Shown here: positions 1 to 12,300 of the stretch, piece by piece
Numbering within the stretch: position 1 is the first letter of the stretch
Layout of the letters: each line of letters begins with the position of its first letter
Source of the DNA: Bedellia somnulentella
Lineage: Eukaryota; Arthropoda; Insecta; Lepidoptera; Bedelliidae
Assembly (NCBI GenBank): GCA_963576735.1
Contig: OY755190.1
Location: forward strand, 3,279,695-3,343,694
Direction of reading: 5' to 3'
Length of the DNA stretch: 64,000 nucleotides
Made by a program: the position numbers and the translations under genes
Notes under the pieces: generated by a model
What the model saw: only the letters and a program-made list of their open reading frames with translations
The model's database searches: none
What the model was told of the DNA's origin: nothing

Positions 1-165
1 TCAGCCACGTTTGGAAAGTAAGTGGGGAAAAGATGGTAAAATAAAAGTTTTTGGTGATGGGTCTCCAACCGCATCGCCCAAAAATCCCTTAAAAGCCCCA
101 ATACCGTTAGTCGCCTATTACGTACACCCATCGGAAGAATTGGGGTAGTGCTATTCTAAGCCTAA
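1..165 (+). repeat. Family B dispersed repeat (cut by the window edge)
   Basis: TCAGCCACGTTTGGAAAG...GGGGAAAAGATGGTAAAATAAA...GGAGACCC-type core to GTGCTATTCTAAGCC. The family is about 240 bases, begins CTCACGGCTATAAATCCC and ends TAAGCCGACACTACACAGC. No ORF; origin unknown. Confidence 0.8.
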
Positions 166-370
166 TAAAATTCTGTTACATTGCATTACCGTGTAGAGAT
201 CAATATATATTCAGTTAATTTTTAAGATTACAAACAGACACTCCAATTTCGTATAGATGGTTAAATATAAAAAAAAAACTGTAAACGTCAGAGGTCATTG
301 GAGCCAAATTCATAACTCAAAACACGTACTATTAATTAAGAACACTTATCTTTAACTTATTTTTTTGCAG

Positions 371-3300
371 CTTTGCTTAACATGGTGTATAAGATCTCTG
401 ATATCGGAGTACGAGTCGAAACCACATCAGTATATTTCTTATCTGCTCGGACACGAGGGAAAGGGCAGTCTGCTTTCTTACCTAAGGAAAAAGTAAGTTT
501 ATTAGCTACATTCTTACTTATACTAAAAGTTCCAAAATAAAAATAGTACTTACAGAGATTTACAACCCCACAACTCTTCCACCATTCGGACAGAATACAT
601 ACCTACATATACTCACGGCCGTAAATCCCAAAAAGGGGTAGCCAGCGGTTCAGAGCTTGATACTCCTTAGCCACATTTGGAAGTCGATAGGGACAAGATC
701 CCATATCCAGTCGCCTCTTACGACTTCCGTGGGTAGAAAGGGGTAGTAGCGTTCTAAGCCGGCACTACACGGCATATTGGTTAAAAGGTTCTTTCTTTTG
801 AAAATGAAAATAAGAGTCCTTAAAAAAACAACAACACGACCTAAAGCAGGTGGCCGGGAGTGGTTGGATGAGGCTGGCCGAGGATAGGAAGAGGTGGCGC
901 GCCATGGGAGATGCCTATGTCCAGCAGTGGACGAGTGTGGGCTGATGATGATGATGATGATGAAAAAAACAAGTCTTACATCAAAATTCTACTTTCAGAG
1001 TGTGGGCACTAGGTATCTACACGGGCACATCGGAAAGCGGCATCGACTACACTTCTATGTACAGTCTGTTCTCTACGCAGATTGTGTTGACTAAACAGGG
1101 CTTGGAACATGTTGATGAGGTAAGATATTGGAAAATGAAGGAAAATGTCCATTACTTAGAGAACTTTATACATACATACGGCTATAAATCCTTAGAAGAG
1201 ATATGTAGCGAGAGAGAGCGTCGCCCAAAAATCGCATTACAACCCCAAAACACTTACGCCCGATTTATCAATTGAGTATTCAAGCTGAGAACGAGTTAAG
1301 TATCGTTTTGTCTCATTCTGTTGTTAAGATTTCAATGCGACAGAACGATACTTAAGTTGTTCTCAGCTGGAATACTCAAGTCAGAAATCGGGCGTTAGTC
1401 GCTTCTTTCGAACACCCTCAAGAATAAATGATGTAGTGGTATTCTAAGCCGACACTACACAGCCAACAGATCTATCTGAAGGTATCTAAGTAAATGAAAT
1501 CTGACAAAAAGTACATAATAATAAACATAAACGTTCACGCCGAATATCCCCGAAGGGGTTGGCAGAGGTACTAATACTTCTGAACATCACGTGACTTTGT
1601 CACCTGGTGTTCAGAGTACCCACGTTTTGCTTGGACAGTGTACTCACGTAATAGGAGGCAGGCCTATCGCCGTTTTGTACGAATACACTGTCTCATGACA
1701 AAAAGTAATACATATAAAAGGCTATGTTATGGCATATTAAGGCTATGTTAATATCTACACGAGCACATCCCACTGGTATCGACTACACATCTATGTACAG
1801 TTTTCTACGCAGATTGTGTTGACTAAGCAAGGCTTGGAACATGTTCAAGAAGTAGAACATTTAAGACTATTAATATATAAATTTATAATAACTTTGTTAC
1901 AAGAAGAATAAATGAAACGGAGTGATAAAGAAATATAAATAAATGAAATGTTGGTGGTTATTGGTTTTTAACTATGTTAAACACTATTTACCTTACAAGC
2001 CGCTGATAGATTTACGGTTAGTCAGTAAGACTACACCAGAAGATCATAATCTGAATACCTTTTTATGGCACCATAAAGGTATTTCGTAACAATTGTATAG
2101 TAATATGACACAAAATTAAAACTTGTTTTTATTTTCAGGTGATAGAAGCGACATTCTCGTACTTAAACATGATTAGACAATTGGGACCTTCAGAAGAAAT
2201 ATTCTCTGAAATTCAGGTAAAAAAATATATTATTCTCATTAACTTACATTAATGTTTGTGATTTACATGTGATATGACGAGTAGATTTTAAATAAATAAA
2301 AATTTCTCAGATTAATAATCTAAATGGCGCTTATTATTTTTTATTTTATAAGTAACTAAACGTATAATGGAAGTTAGTGGTGATCAATCCCATCAGTTTA
2401 TCCAATTAAAAAAACATCATCTTCAAGCTTCACGCTCTTTAGCTAAGAATCTATGATGCCAAATCATGTAATATCCCTCTTGTTTGTTCATTTTCTTTAT
2501 AATTAATATATTTTTTATCTTTTTAATAAAAATACAAATTAAATTATGACTTTACTCGTAGACAATAGAAAACAACAGTTTCCGTTTCGAAGAAGAGATG
2601 CAGCCGGTAGACTACGTAGAAAAGTTATCAGAGAACATGCACATGTACCCGCCGCAACATTACATCACCGGGGACAAGATTTACTATAAATATGATCCGG
2701 AGGTAAGTATTTTATATGTTCTATGTTTCTGGGAACTGAATTGTATTTTATTTAGGTTTTAACATTACATCACCGGGGACAAGATTTACTATAAATATGA
2801 TCCGGAGGTAAGTATTTTATATGTTCTATGTTTCTGGGAACTGAATTGTATTTTATTTAGGTTTTAACATTACATCACCGGGGACAAGATTTACTATAAA
2901 TATGATCCGGAGGTAAGTATTTTATATGTTCTATGTTTCTGGGAACTGAATTGTATTTTATTTAGGTTTTAACATTACATCACCGGGGACAAGATTTACT
3001 ATAAGTATGATTCGGAGGTTAGTATTTTATATGTTCTATGTTTCTGGGAACTGAATTGTATTTTATTTAGGTTTTAACATTACATCGCCGGGGACAAGAT
3101 TTACTATAAGTATGATTCGGAAGTAAGTAGTTTATTTATATGTGTTTTTGGGAAGTTCTTAGATTTTTACTGATGTTTTTTTGCGGGATATATCGCTTTA
3201 AAAAAAAACATTTAAAAAGGTTGACCCATACAAAACCATTCAATCGAAGTAAGGAGTAATTTCGCCACCATTCTTTGTGTTTTTTTTATATTTTTTATAC

Positions 3301-6300
3301 TCGTGTGAAGAAAATAATGTTTTGTTCCTAATTATGAAAAGCCTATAATCTTCCACAGGGCATAATAAAGGTGCTGGATGAAATGCAAGCGTACAACGCC
3401 AACATCTTAGTATTGTCAAACAAACATTCCACACCCATCGTATATGATCAGAAAGAGAAGTGGTTCGGAACTGAATATAGGAAAGAAGGTATGATTCTAC
3501 ATATATTCTACATATATACATCTATATTCTACATCTTCATATAACATAAACATAACATAAACGTTCACGCCGTTTATCCCCGAAGGGGTTGGCAGAGGTA
3601 CCAATACTCCTGAACTCACATGGCAAGCGCCATCTAGTTTCCAGAGAAGGTACCCACGTTTTGCTTAGACAGTGTACTCACGTGATAGGGGGCAGGCCTA
3701 TCGCCGTTTTGTACGAATACACTGTCACATGACTAAGTACAACTCAGCCATGTGGGTTTCCTCACGATGTTTTCCCTCACCGTTAGCAACCATGATAAAT
3801 TAACCACACATATGACTTAGAAAAGACAAATTGGTGTAGGCCCGTCCCAGGATTGGAACTCACGCCCTTCTGTTTTTCGGGCGGGTGTTCTACCCACTGG
3901 ACTATCATGTCATTTTCTATCTTCATACATTCTACATATATACATATATTTTCCTCTTTATGCTTATATTTATAAAAGGCAAAACTGACTGATTAAGAAT
4001 CCACAAACACCATAGAAACTTAAGTTAAACTTAACTTAGGCAAATGTTGTGTAGGGGTGTCTTAGTAGTGTCGTGTAGTGCCGGCAAGATAAATTATTTT
4101 TTTGCATCGGCAAGAGTTTGAAGTGACAAGCCTAAAACACCACGTAAATTGATAAATCTGAGGGAAAGCGAAAGGGGTTTTGTCTAGATCGTACAACGTA
4201 TCAATAAATTCTGTTTACCCTATTTAGTAAAAAAAACCTTGATAATAACCCATTAACAACATAATTTATACTTACAGAAATCCCAAAACTCTGGCTCAAA
4301 CGTTGGCAAGAAGCGAAACCCAAGAAGCAATTCCACCTACCAGAAAAAAACATCTTCATAACAACTAATTTCGACATCCTCCCAACTCCCGAACCGTACG
4401 CCAGACTCGCTAAAGAACTTGATATAGATCTCAATGTGGACTCTCCTAAAGAAATGCATGAGAAAATGGCGAAAATTACACCCAAAAAGGAAGTCTTCAA
4501 GAAGGGGAATCTTATAGCTACTGTTAATCACTTTAGGTATGTCTCATAGTTTTCCCTTGTAAATGTATTAAAGTGCAGTATTTATTTTAGTTTTCTGTGG
4601 TATGAAATTAATTTAAAATAACGAGGTTGTCTGCATTATTTTCGGTTTAAATAAGCAATTCGATGTTTTAGATTGTACTTCTTTGGTTCTTAAATAAACG
4701 TTTTCAGTTACTAAGGAAAGCACAAATCATTTATATACGCAGTGTTCTATAAGATTTTTAAAGAAAAAATATAAAGTAATTGTCATGGGTGCGGTTAGAC
4801 ACCCATCACAAGTCACCTTTCTTTTACAAGATTTTTCTCACTCAAGTTCCAAACGTGACTAAGGAATTCTTAATTTTCCAACTGTTGCTACCCCATTAGG
4901 GAATTCATCGCCGTGTATTTCTGTATAAATTTTAAAGTGATATCCATTATATTACAGATTAGACCAACCAAACCTGCTCCGTAAAAACCGCAACATGGAG
5001 TTGTGGTACAAACCAGATTTCAAATGGAGATTCCCGACTGCGCTACTCTATTTCTACTTTATCACTCCGCTTAGTCTTAAGTCACCGAGAGAGTGAGTAA
5101 TACATTCATTATTAATATTGTCTTTGTAAGTCTTTTCAGGACATAAGTCAATCTATTTAAATCAACAAATTATCACTGGATAAAAACTGATTAAACCAAT
5201 ATTGACTAAACATTTTAACATTTTTGCAAAAATAAATCTCTTGACGACGGTTTATTAATCGGCCTGTATGTAAAGAATATCTTTTTTAGAGCCACAAACA
5301 GACTTATATAATAACACCAATTTGTTTACATCGGTGATTCATAATTGTTTACTTCTTCTGCATGTAGGTATATCTGGTGAAAAAATATAAGAATATATAG
5401 TAAATTATATCAGATGACCCTAAGACCTAATGTTTTTATTTGCAGACACAAAAATATCGCATTTCGAATAACCTCTTGGTTTGTTTATGTTAAATATCAG
5501 TTTTTTTACATAACCGCTTAAATAAAATATTTTTTGGTAATGTTCCAGTACTATGAGTTTTTAATTATTTGTATTTGCAATTATTGGACTGCTAACAATA
5601 AGTTTTCTTTTAAAATCTGGACATTTTAGTATTGCAGAAAAAAAAACTAGAGATGACAGCTTTAATGGGTTTTTTGTGACTAACAACGTTAATTATTTGT
5701 TATGTGTCAGAAACGCGTTTGAGGGTATATTTCTATAAATATTTCAATCAATGAGACCATATAAAAACGGTCAGTATTTTATTCCAGATCATGCCTCCTT
5801 GACTTATGGAACGATGTGCTTCATCAACAACTTAAAGTAAGTTTATTGCAATAACGCCTGATTTCCTATTATTTTCTAACACCTCTAAAAATTATTTATT
5901 GAATTCTAGGTCTGAGCTAACACTACACAGCTTAACTTAAATAATAAATAATATTGTTTCAGGAAGATGTGTACCCCGCTGAAATGGCTGACCTAGCTCA
6001 TTCCATATCGATATCCGACAAGGGTTTCACTATGAAAGTATTGGGTCATAGTCAGAACTTACACGTAAGTACTTTACAATATTACTATCAAATTGAGAAT
6101 TTAAAAATATGTGTAGCCTAATACTGGTTTGTCAAGAGCGATAGTTTTACATATATGGTAGTTATTGGCAAGTTACTTATTCTGTACATAAACGGGAATT
6201 CTGGTAATAGAAGTAATTAGAGGGTTTAAACTTCATTAATTTCGACACAGGCGGGAATCGAACCCGCGACCTCGGGTATACGCCCCCGTCGCTCTGCCAG

Positions 6301-9300
6301 TTGAGCTACCGTGTCAATGTTCACACAACGTTCAAAATGTTCTTTCCTTTATTTGTTCTTTAATTATTAGTAATAATCCCCACATGAGGTTTTCATGAAC
6401 AAAAACATTCAAATTCATTAATTTATTGGATTATTTGTTGGCCGACCCAGCTTTGCACGGGTAGTACTTACCTATTTAGCGTGATGAAATACAAGCGTAT
6501 TTTTCATTACAGGGTTTTGAGTTTAATCATACATACATACATACATACATACATATACTCACGCCATTAATTCCCATTGGGGTAGGCAGAGACTATCGAT
6601 CGCCACTTCGTACGATCCTGACAAACCTCTCTAGTTTCGTTTACATCCATCAATCTTTTCATACATGCTCTTTTATTCTTCATACTTCGGACGCCAGCCT
6701 TTTTGAGCACACTCTCAATTTGGTCCAAGTGTGTACTCCGTGGTCGTCCTCTACTAACATTACCATCCACACTAGCTCTATAGATCCCTTTTACCAATTT
6801 TCTATCATCCATCCTCTCTATGTGTCCAAACCATCTCAACATTCCTTTTTCTATCTTTCTTACAATATCATCTTTCACACCACACTTTTCACGAATAACA
6901 CTATTTCCCACTCGGTCACACAATCTAACATTACAAATTTTTCTGAGGGACCTCATCTCTACTGCATTCACTCTGCTCTCATGCTTCTTCTGCCACACCC
7001 AACATTCGCTTCCATACATAAGCGTAGGAACAAGAACAGCATCATGCACAGCCATTCGGGCCTTTTCAGACACCGATTGACTGATCATTGGGCTATTCAT
7101 TGCTCCATTAACCGCATTGCCCTTTTTCACTTTTTTGAGTTTAAATATGTTATAAAATAGTTTAAAAATCGGTTGCGTTGCTTTGAACCCTGTTTAGGAT
7201 ATACAAACAAACCTTTACTTTTTATAACAAGTATAGATATTTGAAAAACCTTATAGAACCTTCATGCTTTGTCTAACTTGTGTGTGTTTTGTTGTAAATA
7301 TCAAAAAATAGATACTACTTGCGCCATCTCGTGATAGCATCTTGTACTAAGTTAATGTATTTACTTGTCTTTTGTCACTTATTAATTTAGTCATTAAAGA
7401 GTTGTTCCTTGAGTTGGTCACTTATTTATTTCACGTTCACGTTACTGCTTTTATAAAAGGTTATGTGCCCAGACTCATAACTAGCTTGAAGAAATAGTGT
7501 ATTGTACAAGAGTTTATTGTTAGAATAATCGGTACGGTGAACAATTATCTCGGGACATTATTTCGGAGTGTAAAAAACGTGCGACACGTGTGAGTGACCG
7601 TTATGGCGTCTACCTCGAACTATTTAATTAGCGTACCTAAGCTAAAAGGGCGCGAGAACTTTAGTGAGTGGTGTTTTGCAGCTGAAAACTTTCTAGTGCT
7701 GGAAGGAATGGTTGGGTGCATCAAACCTGAGCCCGGCCAGGTGCCTGCAGCTGCTGATGACGCGAAGACGAAAGCCAAATTGATTTTAACTATAGATCCG
7801 GCTCTGTATGTTCACATAAAAAGCGTGAGAACATCGAAGGAATTGGCCTAGACCTCGCTTTTATAACATACCCTTTTTATATTATAAATCGATAAAGGAC
7901 ATCAAACTAAACAACTTTGCCCATGGAATGCCTATCTAAAATATTGTAATTTTCAAAATATAATAATAATTAAAAATTGTCGTACCTAGTTCAAACTGAG
8001 AATGTATACAATGAGATTCCTTGCTTCAGTGAAAATAAAAAAAAAAAAAAAAACATTTGATATATGCTTTTCGCTCTGTAAACAAAAATATAACTTCTTT
8101 CTGTATTTTCCAGTTGTATTGATCGTCGTTGAAAAATAATATCATGAAAATAAACCGGTAAGCGAGCGATTGAACTGGAAAATACCGAAAGAGGTTATGT
8201 TTTTGTTTACACCATAGATCAAATGTTTTTTTTTATTTCTTATTTTCACTGAAGCAAGGAATCTCATTCTATACATTCTCAGTTTGAAATAGGTACGACA
8301 ATTTTTAATTATTATTTTATTTTGAAAATTACAATATTTTAGATAGGCATTCCATGGGCAAAGTTGTTTAGTTTGATGTCCTTTATCGATTTATAATATA
8401 AAAAGGGTATGTTATAAAAGCGAGGTCTAGGCCAATTGTGGGATAAATTGAAAATGCTATTCGATGACTCAGGGTTTTCTAGAAAAATCAGTCTGCTGAG
8501 GAATCTTATATCGATTCGATTAGAATATTGCACATCGATGTCGTCTTATGTTACACAAATTGTTGAAGCGGGTCAGAAGTTACAAGGAACGGGTTTTGGC
8601 ATTGATGACGAGTGGATTGGTTCTATCATGTTGGCAGGATTGTCAGAAAAGTATATGCCAATGATAATGGCCATCGAACATTCTGGCATGATTATTACTA
8701 CAGACGCCAATGTCAATGTCAATAATGCATTTGCATGTTTTCGCAATAAACCCGTCATCCGTTCAAAAAATGTCAAGTCACAACCTAAGGTCAGTAAAGA
8801 TGGCGGGAATCAAAATTGCCAAACGTCGACATCTGTCAAAGAAAAACCAAACGTCAAGTGTTATAGTTGTAAACAATATGGCCACTACCGCAATCAGTGC
8901 CAGGGCTATGACACTGTGATTTCTATGTGTTCCGTTTTGGCGCTGCAATCGCTTATAATTTCGCAGCCATGTTGCCCGCCGCCATATTGTTTTCTTCATA
9001 GTTTTGTTTTTGTTTACTTTACTTCGTTTGTTAAGTTTTTCAAAATTAAATTAATAATTCACATTTTTGAACGTCAACATTTTAAATTTACTGATTAATC
9101 CGTTGCTTCGTAAGGTGTTCGTAAAGAGAAAAAACAACAAAAAATGGACTCTCGAAAGAGCAATTACTAAGGAAACGAGTGTTTGAAAAACATTTTGATA
9201 AACATCAATAGGACTCCACCGGCAAAAAACTTCGCTATTCCTATCCGATTCTATTCACCAATGCTGAAATGAAATAGAGCATGGTCCTCCACTACCGTCG

Positions 9301-12300
9301 GCTTCAATGGGTAAGGTTTAATTGACTTGTATTTCACACATCTTCTATTTCTCTTTTAGAATGCGCTCATCTTAGATAAACAAGTTCTAACTTTGATTCC
9401 TTAATTTATGTGCTATAAATATTCATAATAAAGTCACAAATTAAACCAAAAAAAATATGTTTTGACAAATTTGAGAAAAAATTTGGTGGCTTATTTAATT
9501 TTTGGATAACTATGAATCGAGCCATTATAGGACTACCAAACATTAGTTTTAAAGGCTATTGTGTGGATATTAGTACTTAATTGTAAATAATCAATCATCC
9601 CAACCAACAGGGGGTAGATAGTATTTTAATATCATTAATATTTCAGTCACAGTAGCATGTTAACTGTTCGTTCATATATATTTTAATTGTCTTTGATCTT
9701 TTCACAGGTTCTGAAAATCTTAATGACCATAATTACTCACAATTTCAAGATGAAGACAATGATGCTTATGAATGCTTGATACAGGAAACAGGTGATTATT
9801 TCATTACAACAATGTACAAATACTTGTTTCAAATTCAATTTCATTTATTTCCAAAAACAGTACATTACAGTTATTATTATATTTGTGGCCCCCGCACTAG
9901 ATTAGACCTGTATCGTGGGCAGCCTAATAAATTATACAAAAAAGATCTTGGATACAATGACAATATAATTAATTCAATCAATTAATAATAATTTATTTAT
10001 TAAAAGTGATTAATGTTTGTTTATTTAATTTATATTTTATAAAAGGAACCTTTCTAGAAAAGACCAACAAATTCAAGTTCCTACTATCTTAAAACTAGTA
10101 GTCTAATACTATGATTATTAGTTTAAATGACAATCTAAATCAATGTTATCTTTTTGCAGTACCTACAGCTTTGAGTGATCACAGCTACTGTAAAGAAGCT
10201 GAAATGGAAGGAGCAGCAGGTATAATCTTGATTATAATTCTTCCTTATGATTTTGGCCTAGATTGTACCTACATTTTGAAAGTGACAGATATGCAAGTCA
10301 AAATATTTCTATAAATTCTAAGAGTAGGAAATTAAAGTTCTAGTTTTACTACTTTTTGCTTTAGTTTTCCCTCCATACTATTAATCACAAGGACTAAGCA
10401 CATACACTTACGGTAAAATTTTACAACATTATGATTTATTTCAGGTTATTCACTGGACATAACCCCTTGTTCAGTCACCAAAGCCAGTGTAATTCATGGA
10501 AGCGATACTAATACTTCACGTGGTTGCATCATAAATATAAAGAATGTAATGAAAGAGAAAATGAGAGTCCAATGCTCTGCATATACAGCTGGATATGTAT
10601 GCCGCAAAATATATAAAACCTTACGATGTAAGAGTTGCCTTAAAAGCCTTGCATGCAGTTCAGTGCAAAGTTTTCACAAATATATTCAACACCAAGAATA
10701 TAAATCATTAAAAAATAATAATTTAGCATATCCTAGTGAAAAATATACTATTTTATATAGGGAAGCCAGTAATGATATTCATAATTTTTTAAATGCCTAT
10801 GGTTTGGTTGACCATATCGGGTTGCAAATTAATAATAAATTGAAGCAGGTTCTCGATCTTTCCTGGTTAGGATGTGCCCAGCATCATAAAGATATAATGT
10901 CAGCATTTTTAAAAATTATTACTAAGCTTCATACACACAACTGGTGTAAAATTATTAATAAAATATTAAAAGGTTCTATAGAAGAGAAATATGTAAAAAA
11001 ATGGATATTCCTCAACAATTAGCCTTTAATAAATATAAATGTAATAAATTAATGAGGAAAGAAATAAATAATTAAATAAATTTATGTGTTTTATTTCCTT
11101 TATTATTATTTATTATTTTTTGAGTATTATTTAAGTCTAATTTATTAGGTACCTGCATATTCCGTAATATCGAAAAAAAGTGCACATCACTAAGTTATCG
11201 ATATAACTATATTCCACCAGCTAGGTACAACCCTAATAAAAAAAAAACAGTCAACGCCGACACTAGCGCCAAAACGGACTTCATGGAAACGTACCATTAG
11301 TTACTGTCGCATCTGTATTAGTACATATATTATATTGTAATCTGTGATCAGTGCACAAATATGGAAAAATCTTCTAAAAATACGCAAGATCTAGGAAAGA
11401 ATCTGAAAACAACTAATGCATTCAGTGCTGTATTTCTTAGTGGAATATTTGACAAGAGCGATTGGTACGTGGATTCGGGTGCCAGTTCGCATTTGACGAG
11501 TAACAAAGATTGGATGACAAATGTTTGTAATTCCGGCTTTACAAGAGAAATCACTATTGCTAATCAAAGTAAAGTACCTGTGGAATTATGCGGGAACGTA
11601 AACATAATTACTTCAACTGCAGAAGATGATTACAGCATCATTGTTGAAAAAGTTTTGTATGTTCCTCAATTGGCTACTAACTTGTTGTCAGTGAGTCAAC
11701 TCATGAAGCAGGGCAACAAAGTGCATTTCACAAGCAATGGGTGTGAAATATTCAACAAACAGGACACGATGGTAGCTACTGCATCACTTGTTAATGGAGT
11801 TTATAAATTGAACACATCTTCTTGTTTGGTGGCGGCAGCAGTTGAATCTCCAGATCTTTGGCATCGTCGTTTGGGACACATTAATAGCTACAATATGAAC
11901 AAAATGCCAGGTGCTGTGGAAGGAGTTCACCTTTCAGAGGCGGCAAACATAAACAAGTCAAACTGTATTGTATGCTGCGAAGGAAAGCAAAGTCGCTTAC
12001 CTTTTGCTCATGAAGGTATAAGGAGTAATGAGCTTTTGGGTGTAATACACTCTGATATCTGTGGCCCGATGGAAAATATATCCCTGGGAGGATCGAGGTA
12101 TTTTATTATTTTTGTTGATGATCATAGTGGCATGACACAAGTATATTTTTTAAAAAATAAAAATGAAGCTATGGAGTGTTTTATTGATTATAAAGCTCGA
12201 GTCGAGAATCTATTATTAAAGAAAATTAAAACATTCAGATCAGATAACGGCACAGAATTCTGCAACAAAAAATTTAGTGATTTTTTAAAGAAATCTGGCA

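Larger units (their letters stand above)
8901..11346 (+). mobile_element. P-like (THAP-transposase) DNA element, internally deleted
   Basis: Inserted in copia between Gag and Pol with a perfect 8-bp duplication ATCAGTGC (8893-8900 and 11347-11354); 8 bp is the P-element size. A 25-bp subterminal inverted repeat lies at 8920-8944 and 11265-11289 (21 of 25 matching, ending TTTTGGCGCT). The extreme termini match poorly. It carries a degraded THAP end and the last exons of a P-type transposase but no catalytic core, so it is non-autonomous. Confidence 0.8.

Noticed and set aside
1753..1852. Mutually exclusive alternative exon of nardilysin
   Set aside because: A 4-base deletion breaks the frame and no good acceptor precedes it.
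2656..3128. Tandem repeat as CRISPR-like array or as alternative exons
   Set aside because: Units are contiguous with no spacers and include the nardilysin exon end. The duplicated copies read into an in-frame stop, and a 52-base exon between the internal AG and GT would shift the frame.
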